Assembly (NCBI RefSeq): GCF_013423955.1
Contig: NZ_JACCKX010000001.1
Span: 1,984,001-2,048,000, forward strand
Length of the DNA: 64,000 nucleotides
Origin: Ottowia beijingensis
Lineage (GTDB): Bacteria > Pseudomonadota > Gammaproteobacteria > Burkholderiales > Burkholderiaceae_C
Direction of reading: 5' to 3'
Part shown: one piece after another, positions 39,510 to 50,831 of the stretch
Layout: each line of letters begins with the position of its first letter
Numbering within the stretch: the first letter of the stretch is position 1
The notes under the pieces: model-generated
The model's input: the letters and a program-made list of their open reading frames with translations, nothing else
Told to the model about the DNA's origin: nothing
Databases searched by the model: none
Position numbers and translations under genes: made by a program

Positions 39510-40501
39510 ATGCTCTCCTCGCCCCGTGCGGTCGGCATCGCGGCGGCCGTGGTCACGGTGGCGATCTGGACCGGCTTCATCGTCATCGGTCGTGCCTCGG
39601 CGGGCATGACGCTGCTGCCGTTCGACCTGGCGCTGCTGCGCATCGCCGGTGCCAGCGTGGTGCTGCTGCCCTGGGGCTGGTGGCTGGCGCGGCGGCAGGG
39701 CGGCTCGTCGTCGCTGGGGGCTTTTCGCCGCTGCCGCTGCGGCCCACGGTCACCGCCGGCGTCTTCGGCGGGCTGGTCTACGCCATCCTGTGCTATGCGG
39801 GTTTCTTCTTTGCGCCGGCGGCGCACGCCTCGGTGCTGATGCCGGGCAGCCTGCCGCTGTGGACGGCGCTGTTGGCGGCCGTGCTGCTGCGCGACCGCAT
39901 TACCCCGGCGCGGGCGCTGGGGCTGGCCTGCATCGTGGGCGGCGACGTGCTGGTGGGCGGCGAGGGGCTGCTGTCGGCCTTCCGCGGCGGCGAGGTGTGG
40001 AAGGGCGACCTGATCTTCATGAGCGCGGCGTTCTGCTGGTCGGTGTACAGCGTGCTGGCGCGCAAATTCGGACTGGACGCGGTGCGCGCCACCATCGCCA
40101 TCACGGTGTTCGCCTGCTTCACCTATGTGCCGCTGTTCGCGTTGCTGACCGGCACCGGCGTGCTGCCCACGCGGCTGGGCACGGCGCCGTGGGGCGAAAT
40201 CGCCTTCCAGGCGCTGTTCCAGGGCGTGGGTTCGGTGGTCATCTCGGGCATCACCTTCGTGCAGATGGTGCGCGCCTTCGGGCCGGTCAAGTCGACCATG
40301 ATCACGGCGCTGGTGCCGGGGCTGTCGGCGCTGGGCGCGGTCGCCCTGCTGGGCGAGCCGCTGGGCTGGAACCTGCTGGCGGGGCTGGCGCTGGTCACGG
40401 CCGGCATTCTGTTCGGGGTGCGTGCGGTGCGGCAGCAAACTCCTGATTCCATAGCTGTTCGCGCTTGTCCAGCAGGCGCTGGAGGCCAAAAGAACTCATG
40501 A
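39510..40501 (+). CDS. EamA/DMT-family transporter, frameshifted
   Basis: An inner-membrane protein of about 330 residues with ten predicted helices in two EamA repeats (AAVVTVAIWTGFIVIGRAS; LIFMSAAFCWSVYSVLARKF). The family exports metabolites or amino acids; the substrate is unknown. A G is missing near 39715-39722 (GGGGG). The last 20 residues, TPDSIAVRACPAGAGGQ then KNS, are the translation of an ATAGCTG repeat (40438-40500). The stop overlaps the tsaB start as ATGA. Confidence 0.82.
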
Positions 40502-41226
40502 ATACCGCGGCACTCAACCTGCTGGCCTTCGATACCAGCACCGAGCACCTGTCGGTCGCCGTGCAACGCAGCCGCGACGGCCAGCGCTTCGCGCGCAGCG
40601 GCCCCGGCGGCGCGCAGTCGTCAACCACGCTGATCCCCACCGTGCAGGCGCTGCTGGCGCAGGCCGGGCTGGCCCTGGGCGATCTGCAGGCCATCGTGTT
40701 CGGTCGCGGGCCGGGTTCGTTCACCGGGCTGCGCACGGCCTGCTCGGTGGCGCAGGGGCTGGCCTGGGGCGCGGGCGTGCCGGTGCTGCCGGTCGATACC
40801 CTGCTGGCCGTGGCCGAGGCGGCGCGCCAGTCGCTGAGCACCGCGCCCGACAGCCTGCGCGTGCTGGCCCTGCTGGATGCGCGCATGGGCGAGGTCTATG
40901 CGGCCGAGTACGCCTGGTCGCCCGCCGACGGCTGGCAGGTGCTGGCCGAGGCCGCCGTGCTGTCACCCGACGCCGTGGCCGTGCCGCCCGCCGGCACCTT
41001 GCTGGCCGGCAACGCCGCCGCCGTGTATGCGGAGCGCCTGCCCGCCGCCGTGCTGGCCCTGCCGCGCGCCGACGTGCTGCCCACGGCCGACGCTCTGCTC
41101 AGCCTGGCGCCCGCGCTGCTGGCCGCCGGTCGGGCCGTGCCGGCCGAACAGGCGCTGCCGCTCTACATCCGCGATAAAGTGGCGCAGACTACCGCCGAAC
41201 GTGCCGCCGCTGGCCTGACACGCTGA
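40498..41226 (+). CDS. tsaB: tRNA threonylcarbamoyladenosine biosynthesis protein TsaB
   Basis: Partner of TsaD/TsaE in t6A37 formation. 242 residues: LLAFDTSTEHLSVAVQR, GAQSSTTLIPTVQALLAQAG, VFGRGPGSFTGLRTACSVAQ and ARMGEVYAAEYAW. ATG 40498 overlaps the eamA stop, and rimI follows after 24 bases, the usual tsaB-rimI pairing. The start codon sits at the edge of an ATAGCTG repeat, so the translational coupling to eamA may have been created by the repeat. Intact. Confidence 0.93.
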   Translation: MNTAALNLLAFDTSTEHLSVAVQRSRDGQRFARSGPGGAQSSTTLIPTVQALLAQAGLALGDLQAIVFGRGPGSFTGLRTACSVAQGLAWGAGVPVLPVDTLLAVAEAARQSLSTAPDSLRVLALLDARMGEVYAAEYAWSPADGWQVLAEAAVLSPDAVAVPPAGTLLAGNAAAVYAERLPAAVLALPRADVLPTADALLSLAPALLAAGRAVPAEQALPLYIRDKVAQTTAERAAAGLTR

Positions 41227-41250
41227 GCGCGGCCACCGCCCGCCTGCACC

Positions 41251-41781
41251 ATGAGCGCCGTCCTCTCCGCCACCACCCCATCCGCTTGGCCGCCCGTCGC
41301 GCCCGCGCTGGAAGCACGCTTCGAGCCCATGGCGGCCGAGCGGCTGGATGCCGTGCTGGCCATCGAGCAGAACGTCTACAGCCACCCCTGGTCGCGCCGC
41401 AACTTTGCCGACACCCTGGCGGCCGGACACCAGGCGCAATGCCTGGTCGGGCCGCTGCCGGATGGGAGCGAGGACCTGATCGGCTACTTCGTCGCCATGC
41501 AGGGTCATGAGGAAGTGCACCTGCTCAACATCACCGTCGCGGCCGGGCACCAGCGCCAGGGCTGGGCGCTGGTCATGCTCGACGCGTTGGCGCTGTGGTC
41601 GCGCGCGCGCGGGGCGCACTGGCTGTGGCTGGAAGTGCGCGCCAGCAACACGCGCGCGCAGCAGATCTACCTGAAGCGCGGTTTTGCCCGCGTGGGCCTG
41701 CGCAAGGCCTACTACCCCGCCGGCCACGGCCTGCGCGAAGACGCCGTGGTGATGAACCTGCGGCTGGGAGACGGCGCATGA
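41251..41781 (+). CDS. rimI: Ribosomal-protein-alanine N-acetyltransferase RimI family
   Basis: A 176-residue GNAT acetyltransferase; RimI acetylates the N terminus of ribosomal protein S18. Motifs: AVLAIEQNVYSHPWSRRNFA, HLLNITVAAGHQRQGWALVM and WLEVRASNTRAQQIYLKRGF, then YYPAGHGLREDAVVMNLRL. The acetyl-CoA loop reads QRQGWA rather than the usual R/QxxGxG/A. N-terminal 20 residues are an extension. The stop overlaps the next start (ATGA). Intact. Confidence 0.9.
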   Translation: MSAVLSATTPSAWPPVAPALEARFEPMAAERLDAVLAIEQNVYSHPWSRRNFADTLAAGHQAQCLVGPLPDGSEDLIGYFVAMQGHEEVHLLNITVAAGHQRQGWALVMLDALALWSRARGAHWLWLEVRASNTRAQQIYLKRGFARVGLRKAYYPAGHGLREDAVVMNLRLGDGA

Positions 41782-42789
41782 CTCTGCAACTGGATGAGCG
41801 CCAGCGCGCCATGCTGGCCGAGATGGGCATCAAGCTGTGGTTGCCCAAGGCGGCACCGGCAACTCCTGAAACCGTAGCTGCCAGCGCTGACCAGGCGGGC
41901 GCTGGAGCCCGATTTGATTCTGAACCGGTGCAGCCGGCCGCCGCCGCGCCCTCGATTGCCCGCGCTGCCGCCGCGCCTTCCTCACCGCGCCCCCGCCCCG
42001 TCGCGCCGTCGGAAGGCGCCACCCCGCACCCGAGTCCAGGTCCGCAATGGCTCTCGGCCCGCGCCCCGAAGGCGTGGCCGACATGGACTGGCTGCAGCTG
42101 GAGGCCACGGTGGCCGCCTGCCGCGCCTGCGGCCTGTGCGCCGGCCGCACGCAGACCGTGTTCGGCGTCGGCGCCCGCAGCGCCGACTGGATGGTCATCG
42201 GCGAAGCCCCGGCGAGAACGAAGACCGCCAGGGCCAGCCCTTCGTCGGCCAGGCCGGCAAGCTGCTGGATGCCATGCTGGCCGCCATCGGCCTGTCGCGG
42301 CAGGTGGAGAGCGCTTCTGAATCGATAGCTGCTCGCGCAGACCAGGCAGGCGCTGAAGGCCAAAAAGGCTTGAAACGCGGTGTCTACATCGCCAACGTGC
42401 TGAAGTGCCGCCCGCCCGGCAACCGCAACCCGCAACCCGACGAAATCGCCCAGTGCGAGCCCTACCTGCGCCGCCAGGTCGCGCTGGTGCAGCCGAAGAT
42501 CATCCTCGCCATGGGCCGCTTCGCCGTGCAGTCCTTGCTGCAGACCACCGAGCCCATCGGCCGCCTGCGCGGCCGCGTACACACCTACGAAGGCGTGCCC
42601 GTCATCGTCACCTACCACCCCGCCTACCTGCTGCGCGCCCTGCCCGACAAGGCCAAGGCCTGGCAGGACCTGTGCCTGGCGCTGGAGGTGATGGGCGGGC
42701 AGGACGGCGCTGAGCGCGGGCCCATCGGCAACCGCGCTCAGCCCTCGCCGGGCGCGCCGCCTCAGCCGCCGCGCCGGCGGCGCGGATAG
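41778..42789 (+). CDS. Uracil-DNA glycosylase, family 4 (Fe-S), two frameshifts
   Basis: Removes uracil from DNA. About 337 residues. The catalytic domain shows AACRACGLCAGRTQTVFGVG, WMVIGEAPGENEDRQGQPFV, GQAGKLLDAMLAAIGL, NVLKCRPPGNRNPQPDEIAQ and YHPAYLL, including Fe-S cysteines. A Pro/Ala-rich N-terminal extension carries one ATAGCTG repeat in frame (TPETVAASADQAGAGARFD) and the catalytic domain carries another (ASESIAARADQAGAEGQKGL). Bases are missing near 42045 and 42212. The C-terminal tail after LCLALEV runs 28 bases into the convergent gene. Confidence 0.85.
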
Positions 42790-44132
42790 GCCAGCCAGCC
42801 GAGCAGGCCGGACAGCAGCATCAGGCCCCAGGCTTCCAGCGTCGGAACCGGCTGGACCGCCGCCGGGGCGAAGCTGGCCGTGACCGCCTGGTGGGCCGCG
42901 ATGCCGCTCAGCGTGCACACCGGGTTGGTGCCCGAGCAGGCGCCCGACCAGCCGGTGAACACATAGCCCGGGTTGGCCGTGGCCGTGCAGGTGCTGCTGC
43001 CGCCGGCCGCCACCACGGCGGGCACGCACACCGCGCTGCCGCCGGCCGGGTTGTTGACGCTGGCCGTGACGTTGTAGGCCGGCGCGAAGTTGGCCGTCAC
43101 CGCCCGGTCGGCCGTCACCCCGCTCAGCGTGCAGACCGGGTTGCTGCCCGCGCAATCGCCCGACCAGCCGGTGAACACATAGCCTGCGTTGGCCGTGGCC
43201 GTGCAGGTGCTGCTGGCACCCGACAGCACGGAGGGCGGCACGCAAGCCACGCTGCCCGCGGCCGGATCATTGACGCTGGCGGCGATGTGGTAAGTGGGCA
43301 CCGTCACCGTGGCACTGGCGCTGCCCGACAGGCTGCCCGAGGTCCAGGTGGCGGTGTTGGTGGTGGTGTTGTTGATCACGGCCGCCGCGTTGATGCCCAG
43401 CGCGACTGTGTTGATGCTCGCGCCGGGCGCCAGGCTGTGGTTCAGGCCGCTGAAGATCGTGCCCAGCTGGTCGTCCACCAGGTCGTGGGTGCTCAGTGTC
43501 GTGGTGCCGGTGTTGGTGGCGGTGTAGCAGTAATACACCGTGGTGCCGGTGTTGACCGAGAGGCTGCTGGTGGCCGCGCACACGCCGGGGTGGTGCCCAC
43601 GGTCTTGGTCAGCACGATCGCCTCGGTGGTGCGGACCTGGGCCGTCCAGCCGGGATAAGTAACGGAGAAGTCGGAGCAGAACGCGAAGGTGATCGCATTG
43701 CCCGTGGAGCGCACCAGGCCCGGGCCGGCGTTGCCGGGCAGCCCGCCGCCCCACCACGCGCCCGCGGTGCCCCGCACACCGGCGGCGAGGCATTGCCGGA
43801 GCCGATCTGCGGCGCGGCCGTGCTGGCGCCGTCGTAGATGAACAGTCCATCCCAACCACCCTCGACCTGGAACGCCGCGAACGCCACATCGATGGTGGTG
43901 CCCGGCGCCGACATGAAAGTGACGACGCTGGTGGACAGGTTGGTGTAGTTGGCGTAGTTGCCCCCGGCCCGCCGCTGTCGTAGTAGTTGAACCAGGCAGT
44001 GCCGGGCCCCGAATTGAGCGTGTAGGTGGCGTGCCCCGTGTTGTACGGGTGGTTGACGGCCGTTTGCGCCGACGCCGAACCCCAGCCCAGCAGCACGCCG
44101 AGCGAAAGCAGAAGAATCCGAACAAGCCCCAT
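42762..44132 (-). CDS. Secreted IPTL-CTERM protein with CUB-like domain and two B-repeats, three frameshifts
   Basis: About 457 residues. Signal peptide LLLSLGVLLGWGSASAQ; a CUB-like domain (HPYNTGHATYTLNSGPGTAW, YANYTN, GGWDGLFIYDGAST); a DUF11-like segment (SLSVNTGTTVYYCYTATNTG); then two 70-residue repeats of the InlB B/divergent type, each with GY-VFTGWSG-C and a pair of cysteines (CVPPSVLSGASSTCTATANA; CVPAVVAAGGSSTCTATANP). The C terminus VPTLEAWGLMLLSGLLGWLA and RRRRGG is an IPTL-CTERM tag. Bases are missing near 43590, 43775 and 43968. Confidence 0.75.
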   Translation of the reverse strand: MGLVRILLLSLGVLLGWGSASAQTAVNHPYNTGHATYTLNSGPGTAWFNYYDSGGPGATTPTTPTCPPASSLSCRRRAPPSMWRSRRSRSRVVGMDCSSTTAPARPRRRSAPAMPRRRCAGHRGRVVGRRAARQRRPGPGALHGQCDHLRVLLRLLRYLSRLDGPGPHHRGDRADQDRGHHPGVCAATSSLSVNTGTTVYYCYTATNTGTTTLSTHDLVDDQLGTIFSGLNHSLAPGASINTVALGINAAAVINNTTTNTATWTSGSLSGSASATVTVPTYHIAASVNDPAAGSVACVPPSVLSGASSTCTATANAGYVFTGWSGDCAGSNPVCTLSGVTADRAVTANFAPAYNVTASVNNPAGGSAVCVPAVVAAGGSSTCTATANPGYVFTGWSGACSGTNPVCTLSGIAAHQAVTASFAPAAVQPVPTLEAWGLMLLSGLLGWLAYPRRRRGG

Positions 44133-44269
44133 CACAACCCCCTCTTGCGGTGAAAACCATGCGACGCAAAAGGTAATTTTATTCGTCATGTAACAAAATT
44201 TACACGGCGTCGGGTCAAACTGACGGTGTTTGTGGCAGCTAGCCGACATCGTGAAGGGCGCGCGGTCCT

Positions 44270-46850
<2,581 letters not shown>

Positions 46851-46861
46851 GAAATCTTCCG

Positions 46862-46930
46862 CGTAGCTGCTTATGAATGAAATTGGCTTTCATCGCTTAC
46901 GGGATAAGCGCGAGCAGCTATAAAAACAGA
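46862..46930. repeat. ATAGCTG-family repeat between dnaN and gyrB
   Basis: TAGCTGCTTATGAATGAAAT, then TGGCTTTCATCGCTTACGGG and GCGCGAGCAGCTATAAAAAC. Self-complementary ends (TAGCTGCT and AGCAGCTA) give an imperfect stem. It fills nearly the whole dnaN-gyrB gap. Confidence 0.7.
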
Positions 46931-46950
46931 GTAAACGGGGCGTTGGCGCA

Positions 46951-48081
46951 TCAGATGCGCATGGGCATCACCACGTACTTGAAGTGGGCGTTGTCGGGCA
47001 GGGTGATGAGGGCCGAGCTGTTGGCGTCCTGCAGGTCGATCTTCACCATCTCCTGCTGGCTCATGTTGGCCAGCGCGTCGATCAGGTAGGTGACGTTGAA
47101 GCCGATCTCGATCGAATCGCCACCATAGTCGATGTCGAGTTCGTCCACCGCCTCTTCCTGCTCGGCGTTGTTGGAGGCCACGCGCAGCGTGCCGGGCTCG
47201 AAGTTCAGGCGCACGCCCTTGAACTTCTCGCTGGTCAGGATGGCGGTGCGTTGCAGGCTGGCCAGCAGCGGCGCGCGGCCCAGGGTGACGCTGTTGCTGT
47301 GGTTCTTGGGGATCACGCGGTTGTAGTCGGGGAACTTGCCCTCGACCAGCTTGGTGACGAACTCCATGGCGCCGAACGAAAAGCGCGCCTGGTTGGCGGC
47401 GAACTGCATCTCGATCATCGGCGCTTCCTGCCCCTCGGGCACGCTGGCGTCGGACAACAGGCGCTGCAGCTCGATCACGGTCTTGCGCGGCAGGATCACC
47501 TCCTGCTTGGGCACTTCCACGTCCAGCGTGGCGCTGGCAAAGGCCAGGCGGTGGCCGTCGGTGGCCACCAGGCTGAGCTGCGTGCCCTCGGCCACGAACA
47601 GGATGCCGTTGAGGTAGTAGCGAATGTCGTGCACCGCCATGGCGAAGGCCACCTGGTCGAGCAGGTTCTTCAGCGTCTTCTGCGGCACCTTGAAGGCGGG
47701 GCCGAAGTTGGGCGCCTCCTGCACCAGCGGGAAGTCCTCGGCCGGCAGGGTCTGCAGCGTGAAGCGCGACTTGCCGCCTTTCAGGATCAGCTTGTTCTGC
47801 TGCGACTCCAGGCTCACCGTCTGGTCGGCCGGCATGGTGCGCAGGATGTCGATCAGCTTGCGCGCGCCCACGGTGGTGGCGAAGTTGCCGCTGTCGCCGC
47901 CCAGCGTGGCCGCGGTGCGGATCTGGATCTCGAGGTCGCTGGTGGTGAGCTGCACGGTTTCGCCGTTCTTGCGCAGCAGCACGTTGGCCAGCACCGGCAG
48001 CGTGTGGCGGCGCTCGACGATGCCGGCGACCGATTGCAGCGCGCCGAGCAACTGGTTTTGGGTGGTCTTCAGAACGATCAT
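46951..48081 (-). CDS. dnaN: DNA polymerase III beta clamp
   Basis: Sliding clamp of the replicase. 376 residues: MIVLKTTQNQLLGALQSVAG, LPVLANVLL, TTSDLEIQI, DIRYYLNGILF, ATDGHRLAF, and the C-terminal HFKYVVMPMRI that ends the hydrophobic client pocket. An in-frame ORF continues upstream to 48138, but ATG 48081 is the family start. 142 bases after dnaA. Intact. Confidence 0.97.
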   Translation of the reverse strand: MIVLKTTQNQLLGALQSVAGIVERRHTLPVLANVLLRKNGETVQLTTSDLEIQIRTAATLGGDSGNFATTVGARKLIDILRTMPADQTVSLESQQNKLILKGGKSRFTLQTLPAEDFPLVQEAPNFGPAFKVPQKTLKNLLDQVAFAMAVHDIRYYLNGILFVAEGTQLSLVATDGHRLAFASATLDVEVPKQEVILPRKTVIELQRLLSDASVPEGQEAPMIEMQFAANQARFSFGAMEFVTKLVEGKFPDYNRVIPKNHSNSVTLGRAPLLASLQRTAILTSEKFKGVRLNFEPGTLRVASNNAEQEEAVDELDIDYGGDSIEIGFNVTYLIDALANMSQQEMVKIDLQDANSSALITLPDNAHFKYVVMPMRI

Positions 48082-48223
48082 GTCTTCCTCAATATCCTCG
48101 TCATGATGGGCGCCCAGGCCGGGCCGTGTGGCGCCCACGCCGCCCCTGAAGGGTCAGCGTCGGCCAACCCCGCATTGTCGCCGTTTTTGGGGCCTTTCTG
48201 CCTCAGCGCCACGCCTGCCGGCC

Positions 48224-49633
48224 TCATCCTTTCAGCGTCTGCTCCAGCACGTGCAGCTGCTGGTTCAGCTCGGTCAGCTGCTGGCGCTCGCCGGCGATCT
48301 TGCGCACCGCGTGCAGCACGGTGGTGTGGTCGCGCCCGCCGAACAGCTCGCCGATCTCGGGCAGGCTTTTCTGCGTCAGTTCCTTGGCCAGGTACATGGC
48401 AATCTGGCGCGGCCGGGCGATGCTGGCGGGGCGCTTCTTGCTGTACATGTCCGAGACCTTGATCTTGTAGTAGTCGGCCACGGTCTTCTGGATGTTCTCG
48501 ACGCTGATCTGGCGGTTCTGGATCGACAGCAGGTCGCGCAGCGCCTCGCGCGCCAGCGGGATGGAGATTTCCTTCTGGTTGAAGCGCGAATAGGCCAGGA
48601 TCTTGCGCAGCGCGCCTTCCAGTTCGCGCACGTTCGAGCGCACGTTCTTGGCGACGAAGAACGCCACTTCCTCGGGCATCTCGGTGCCCTCGGCGGCGGC
48701 CTTGCTGATCAGGATGGCCACGCGCATCTCCAGCTCGGGCGGCTCCAGCGCCACGGTCAGGCCGGCATCGAAGCGCGACACCAGCCGCTCGTGGATGTCG
48801 GCCAGGCCCTTGGGGTAGGTGTCGCTGGTCATCACGATGTGGCTCTTCTTGGCCAGCAAGGCCTCGAAGGCGTTGAAGAACTCCTCCTGCGTGCGGTCCT
48901 TGTTGGCGAAGAACTGCACGTCGTCGATCAGCAGCAGGTCGAGCGAGTGGTAGCGGTCCTTGAACTGGTCGAAGGTCTTGCGCTGGTAGGCCTTGACCAC
49001 ATCCGACACGAACTGCTCGGCATGGATGTAGAGAACCTTGGCATCCGGGCGAGCCTGCAGCAGCCGGTTGCCCACCGCGTGCATCAGGTGGGTCTTGCCC
49101 AGGCCCACGCCGCCGTAGATGAACAGCGGGTTGTACAGCTGCCCCGGCGCGCCCGCCACGTGCAGCGCCGCCGCCCGCGCCATGCGGTTGGCCGAGCCTT
49201 CGACCAGGGTGTCGAAGGTCAGGGCACTGTTCAGCCGATGGCGGAAACCGCTGCCGCCGGCGCTTTCCTCTTCGCTGGGTATCGGTGCCGGGGTGGCCTC
49301 ATGAACCGCTGGCGGCGGGCTGCCTGCGGACGAGGCGATCTCTTGAGGGGTATATTTGACGAGCGCTGCGCGAGGAGCAAGCGCTAACTCCACGCTCACC
49401 GGCTGCCCATGGAGCGATTCCAGGATGCCGGCGATGCGCGTGGCGTATTGGGCGCGCACCCAGTCGAGTTTGAAGCGGTTGGCGACGAACAGCGTGAGCT
49501 TCGACTGGTCGGTGGCCAACTGGGCGTTCAGCGGCTTGATCCAGGTGTTGAACTGCTGCTCGGGCAATTCCTGGGCCAGAACTTCAAGGCAGGCCGGCCA
49601 TAACGCCGCGCCGGCGGAAACTGGGGTGTGCAT
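48224..49633 (-). CDS. dnaA: Chromosomal replication initiator DnaA
   Basis: Binds DnaA boxes and melts oriC. 469 residues: domain I ([20 protein letters not shown]), a variable linker (about 95-130), AAA+ domain with Walker [16 protein letters not shown] and Walker [21 protein letters not shown], and domain IV with [20 protein letters not shown] and [13 protein letters not shown]. The linker segment [17 protein letters not shown] overlaps a degenerate ATAGCTG-type repeat (49345-49390), a position that tolerates length change. ATG 49633. Intact. Confidence 0.97.
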   Translation of the reverse strand: MHTPVSAGAALWPACLEVLAQELPEQQFNTWIKPLNAQLATDQSKLTLFVANRFKLDWVRAQYATRIAGILESLHGQPVSVELALAPRAALVKYTPQEIASSAGSPPPAVHEATPAPIPSEEESAGGSGFRHRLNSALTFDTLVEGSANRMARAAALHVAGAPGQLYNPLFIYGGVGLGKTHLMHAVGNRLLQARPDAKVLYIHAEQFVSDVVKAYQRKTFDQFKDRYHSLDLLLIDDVQFFANKDRTQEEFFNAFEALLAKKSHIVMTSDTYPKGLADIHERLVSRFDAGLTVALEPPELEMRVAILISKAAAEGTEMPEEVAFFVAKNVRSNVRELEGALRKILAYSRFNQKEISIPLAREALRDLLSIQNRQISVENIQKTVADYYKIKVSDMYSKKRPASIARPRQIAMYLAKELTQKSLPEIGELFGGRDHTTVLHAVRKIAGERQQLTELNQQLHVLEQTLKG

Positions 49634-49953
49634 GGGGAAACGAGGGGCCCTGGTCTGTGGATAAGCGGTGCCGACCGGGCGCCGGAGGCGATGCCCGAAC
49701 GCAGATTATCCACAAGCGCGCGGCGGCCGCAAGAGGCGATCAGGGGCACGGCCAAGGCCGGGGCGGGCGATGATGCCATGCCTGCCTTGGCCTTGTCGCC
49801 AAGATTTGCGATAATGCCGGGTTTCCCTTGATCTTGCGGCGCCGTTTCAGCCATGGGCTGGTGGCGCCGGGCTGCGCCAGCCGGCGCGCCACTGCCGGTG
49901 GATGTGCCGCCGCAGCCTGGGAAGCTCCCGATTCATTCCAAGGACGATCCGTC
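49634..49953. other. Replication origin region (oriC) between dnaA and rpmH
   Basis: A 320-base intergenic region with two perfect DnaA boxes in opposite orientation: TGTGGATAA at 49656-49664 and TTATCCACA at 49706-49714, 41 bases apart. No other perfect box or long AT-rich stretch was seen, so the origin looks compact or extends elsewhere. The position between divergent dnaA and rpmH is the normal one in Betaproteobacteria. Confidence 0.75.
49787..49815 (+). promoter_or_regulatory. Sigma-70 promoter of rpmH
   Basis: TTGGCC at 49787-49792 and GATAAT at 49810-49815 with a 17-base spacer. It would give an rpmH leader of about 130 bases and lies at the right edge of oriC. Confidence 0.6.
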
Positions 49954-50088
49954 ATGAAACGCACTTACCAGCCCTCCAAGACGCGCCGCGCGCGTACCCA
50001 CGGCTTCCTGGTCCGCATGAAGACCCGCGGTGGCCGCGCCGTCATCAAGGCGCGCCGCGCCAAGGGCCGCAAGCGTCTGGCTGTCTGA
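49954..50088 (+). CDS. rpmH: 50S ribosomal protein L34
   Basis: 44 residues, the normal L34 length: [20 protein letters not shown] and [29 protein letters not shown] before the start serves as ribosome binding site. First gene of rpmH-rnpA-yidD-yidC. Confidence 0.98.
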   Translation: MKRTYQPSKTRRARTHGFLVRMKTRGGRAVIKARRAKGRKRLAV

Positions 50089-50126
50089 GTTCGAACCGGC
50101 CTGCTGTGCCGGCGCCGGCCTGCCTG

Positions 50127-50548
50127 ATGTCGAAGGCAGCACGCCCGAGCCTCATGCGCCGCTTGCGGACCCGCGATCAGTTCCAGGCCTTGCTGGCGCA
50201 CCGACCGGTGTCGCGCACGGCGCATTTCGCCCTGCACCGCCTGCCTTTGCAGGCGCCGGGTGCGGGCGATGGCGCGGGCCGACCCTGTTCCAGCCCGCCG
50301 ATGGCGCGTGGCTGGGCGCCATGGTGCCCAAGCGCTGGGCGCGCCGCGCCGTGACGCGCAACGCCATCCGCCGCCAGATCCACGCCGTGGGTGAAAGCCT
50401 TCAGCCGCCGCTTGCCGCCGATGCGCACCTGGTGCGCCTGCGCGCAGGTTTTGCGCGGTCGCAGTTTCCCAGTGCCAGTTCGACGGCGCTGAAGGCGGCT
50501 GTGCGCGCCGAACTGCTGCTGCTGTTCGCCAGCCGGGAGCGCCGATGA
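50127..50548 (+). CDS. rnpA: Ribonuclease P protein component, frameshifted
   Basis: Protein subunit of RNase P, processing tRNA 5' ends. About 140 residues: MRRLRTRDQFQALLAHRPVS, FALHRLPLQAP, then WLGAMVPKRWARRAVTRNAI with RRQIHAVGE, the RNR-type RNA-binding region. A base is missing near 50275-50285, so the two halves lie in different frames. ATG 50127 or the inner ATG 50154 could start it. The stop overlaps the yidD start (ATGA). Confidence 0.9.
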
Positions 50549-50831
50549 TCCGCGCGCTGCTCATCGGCCTGGTCAAGGGCTATCGGCTGCTGCTGTCGCC
50601 CTGGCTCGGCTCGTCCTGCCGCTTTGCGCCCACCTGTTCGCTGTACGCGCTGGGCGCGCTGGAGCAGCATGGCGCGCTGGCCGGCAGCTACCTCACGCTG
50701 CGGCGCATCGCGCGCTGCCATCCATGGTGCGAAGGGGCTGCGACCCGGTCCCCGCGCATCCTCCCCGCCTCTTCACCGGCCTGATCGCGTCCAAGCGACC
50801 GGGCGCGCACCCGCCAAACCACCCGCAATGA
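50545..50831 (+). CDS. yidD: Membrane protein insertion efficiency factor YidD, probably frameshifted
   Basis: Small amphipathic protein assisting YidC. KGYRLLLSPWLGSSCRFAPT, CSLYALGALEQHGALAGSYL and RIARCHPWC are the conserved core. As written it stops at 50784, with a non-family tail. Restoring one G near 50735 (GAAGGGG) gives CEGGCDPVPAHPPRLF and runs to TGA at 50829-50831, overlapping the yidC ATG. I favour this longer form (95 residues) because it keeps the conserved DPVP and the coupled overlap. Confidence 0.8.
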
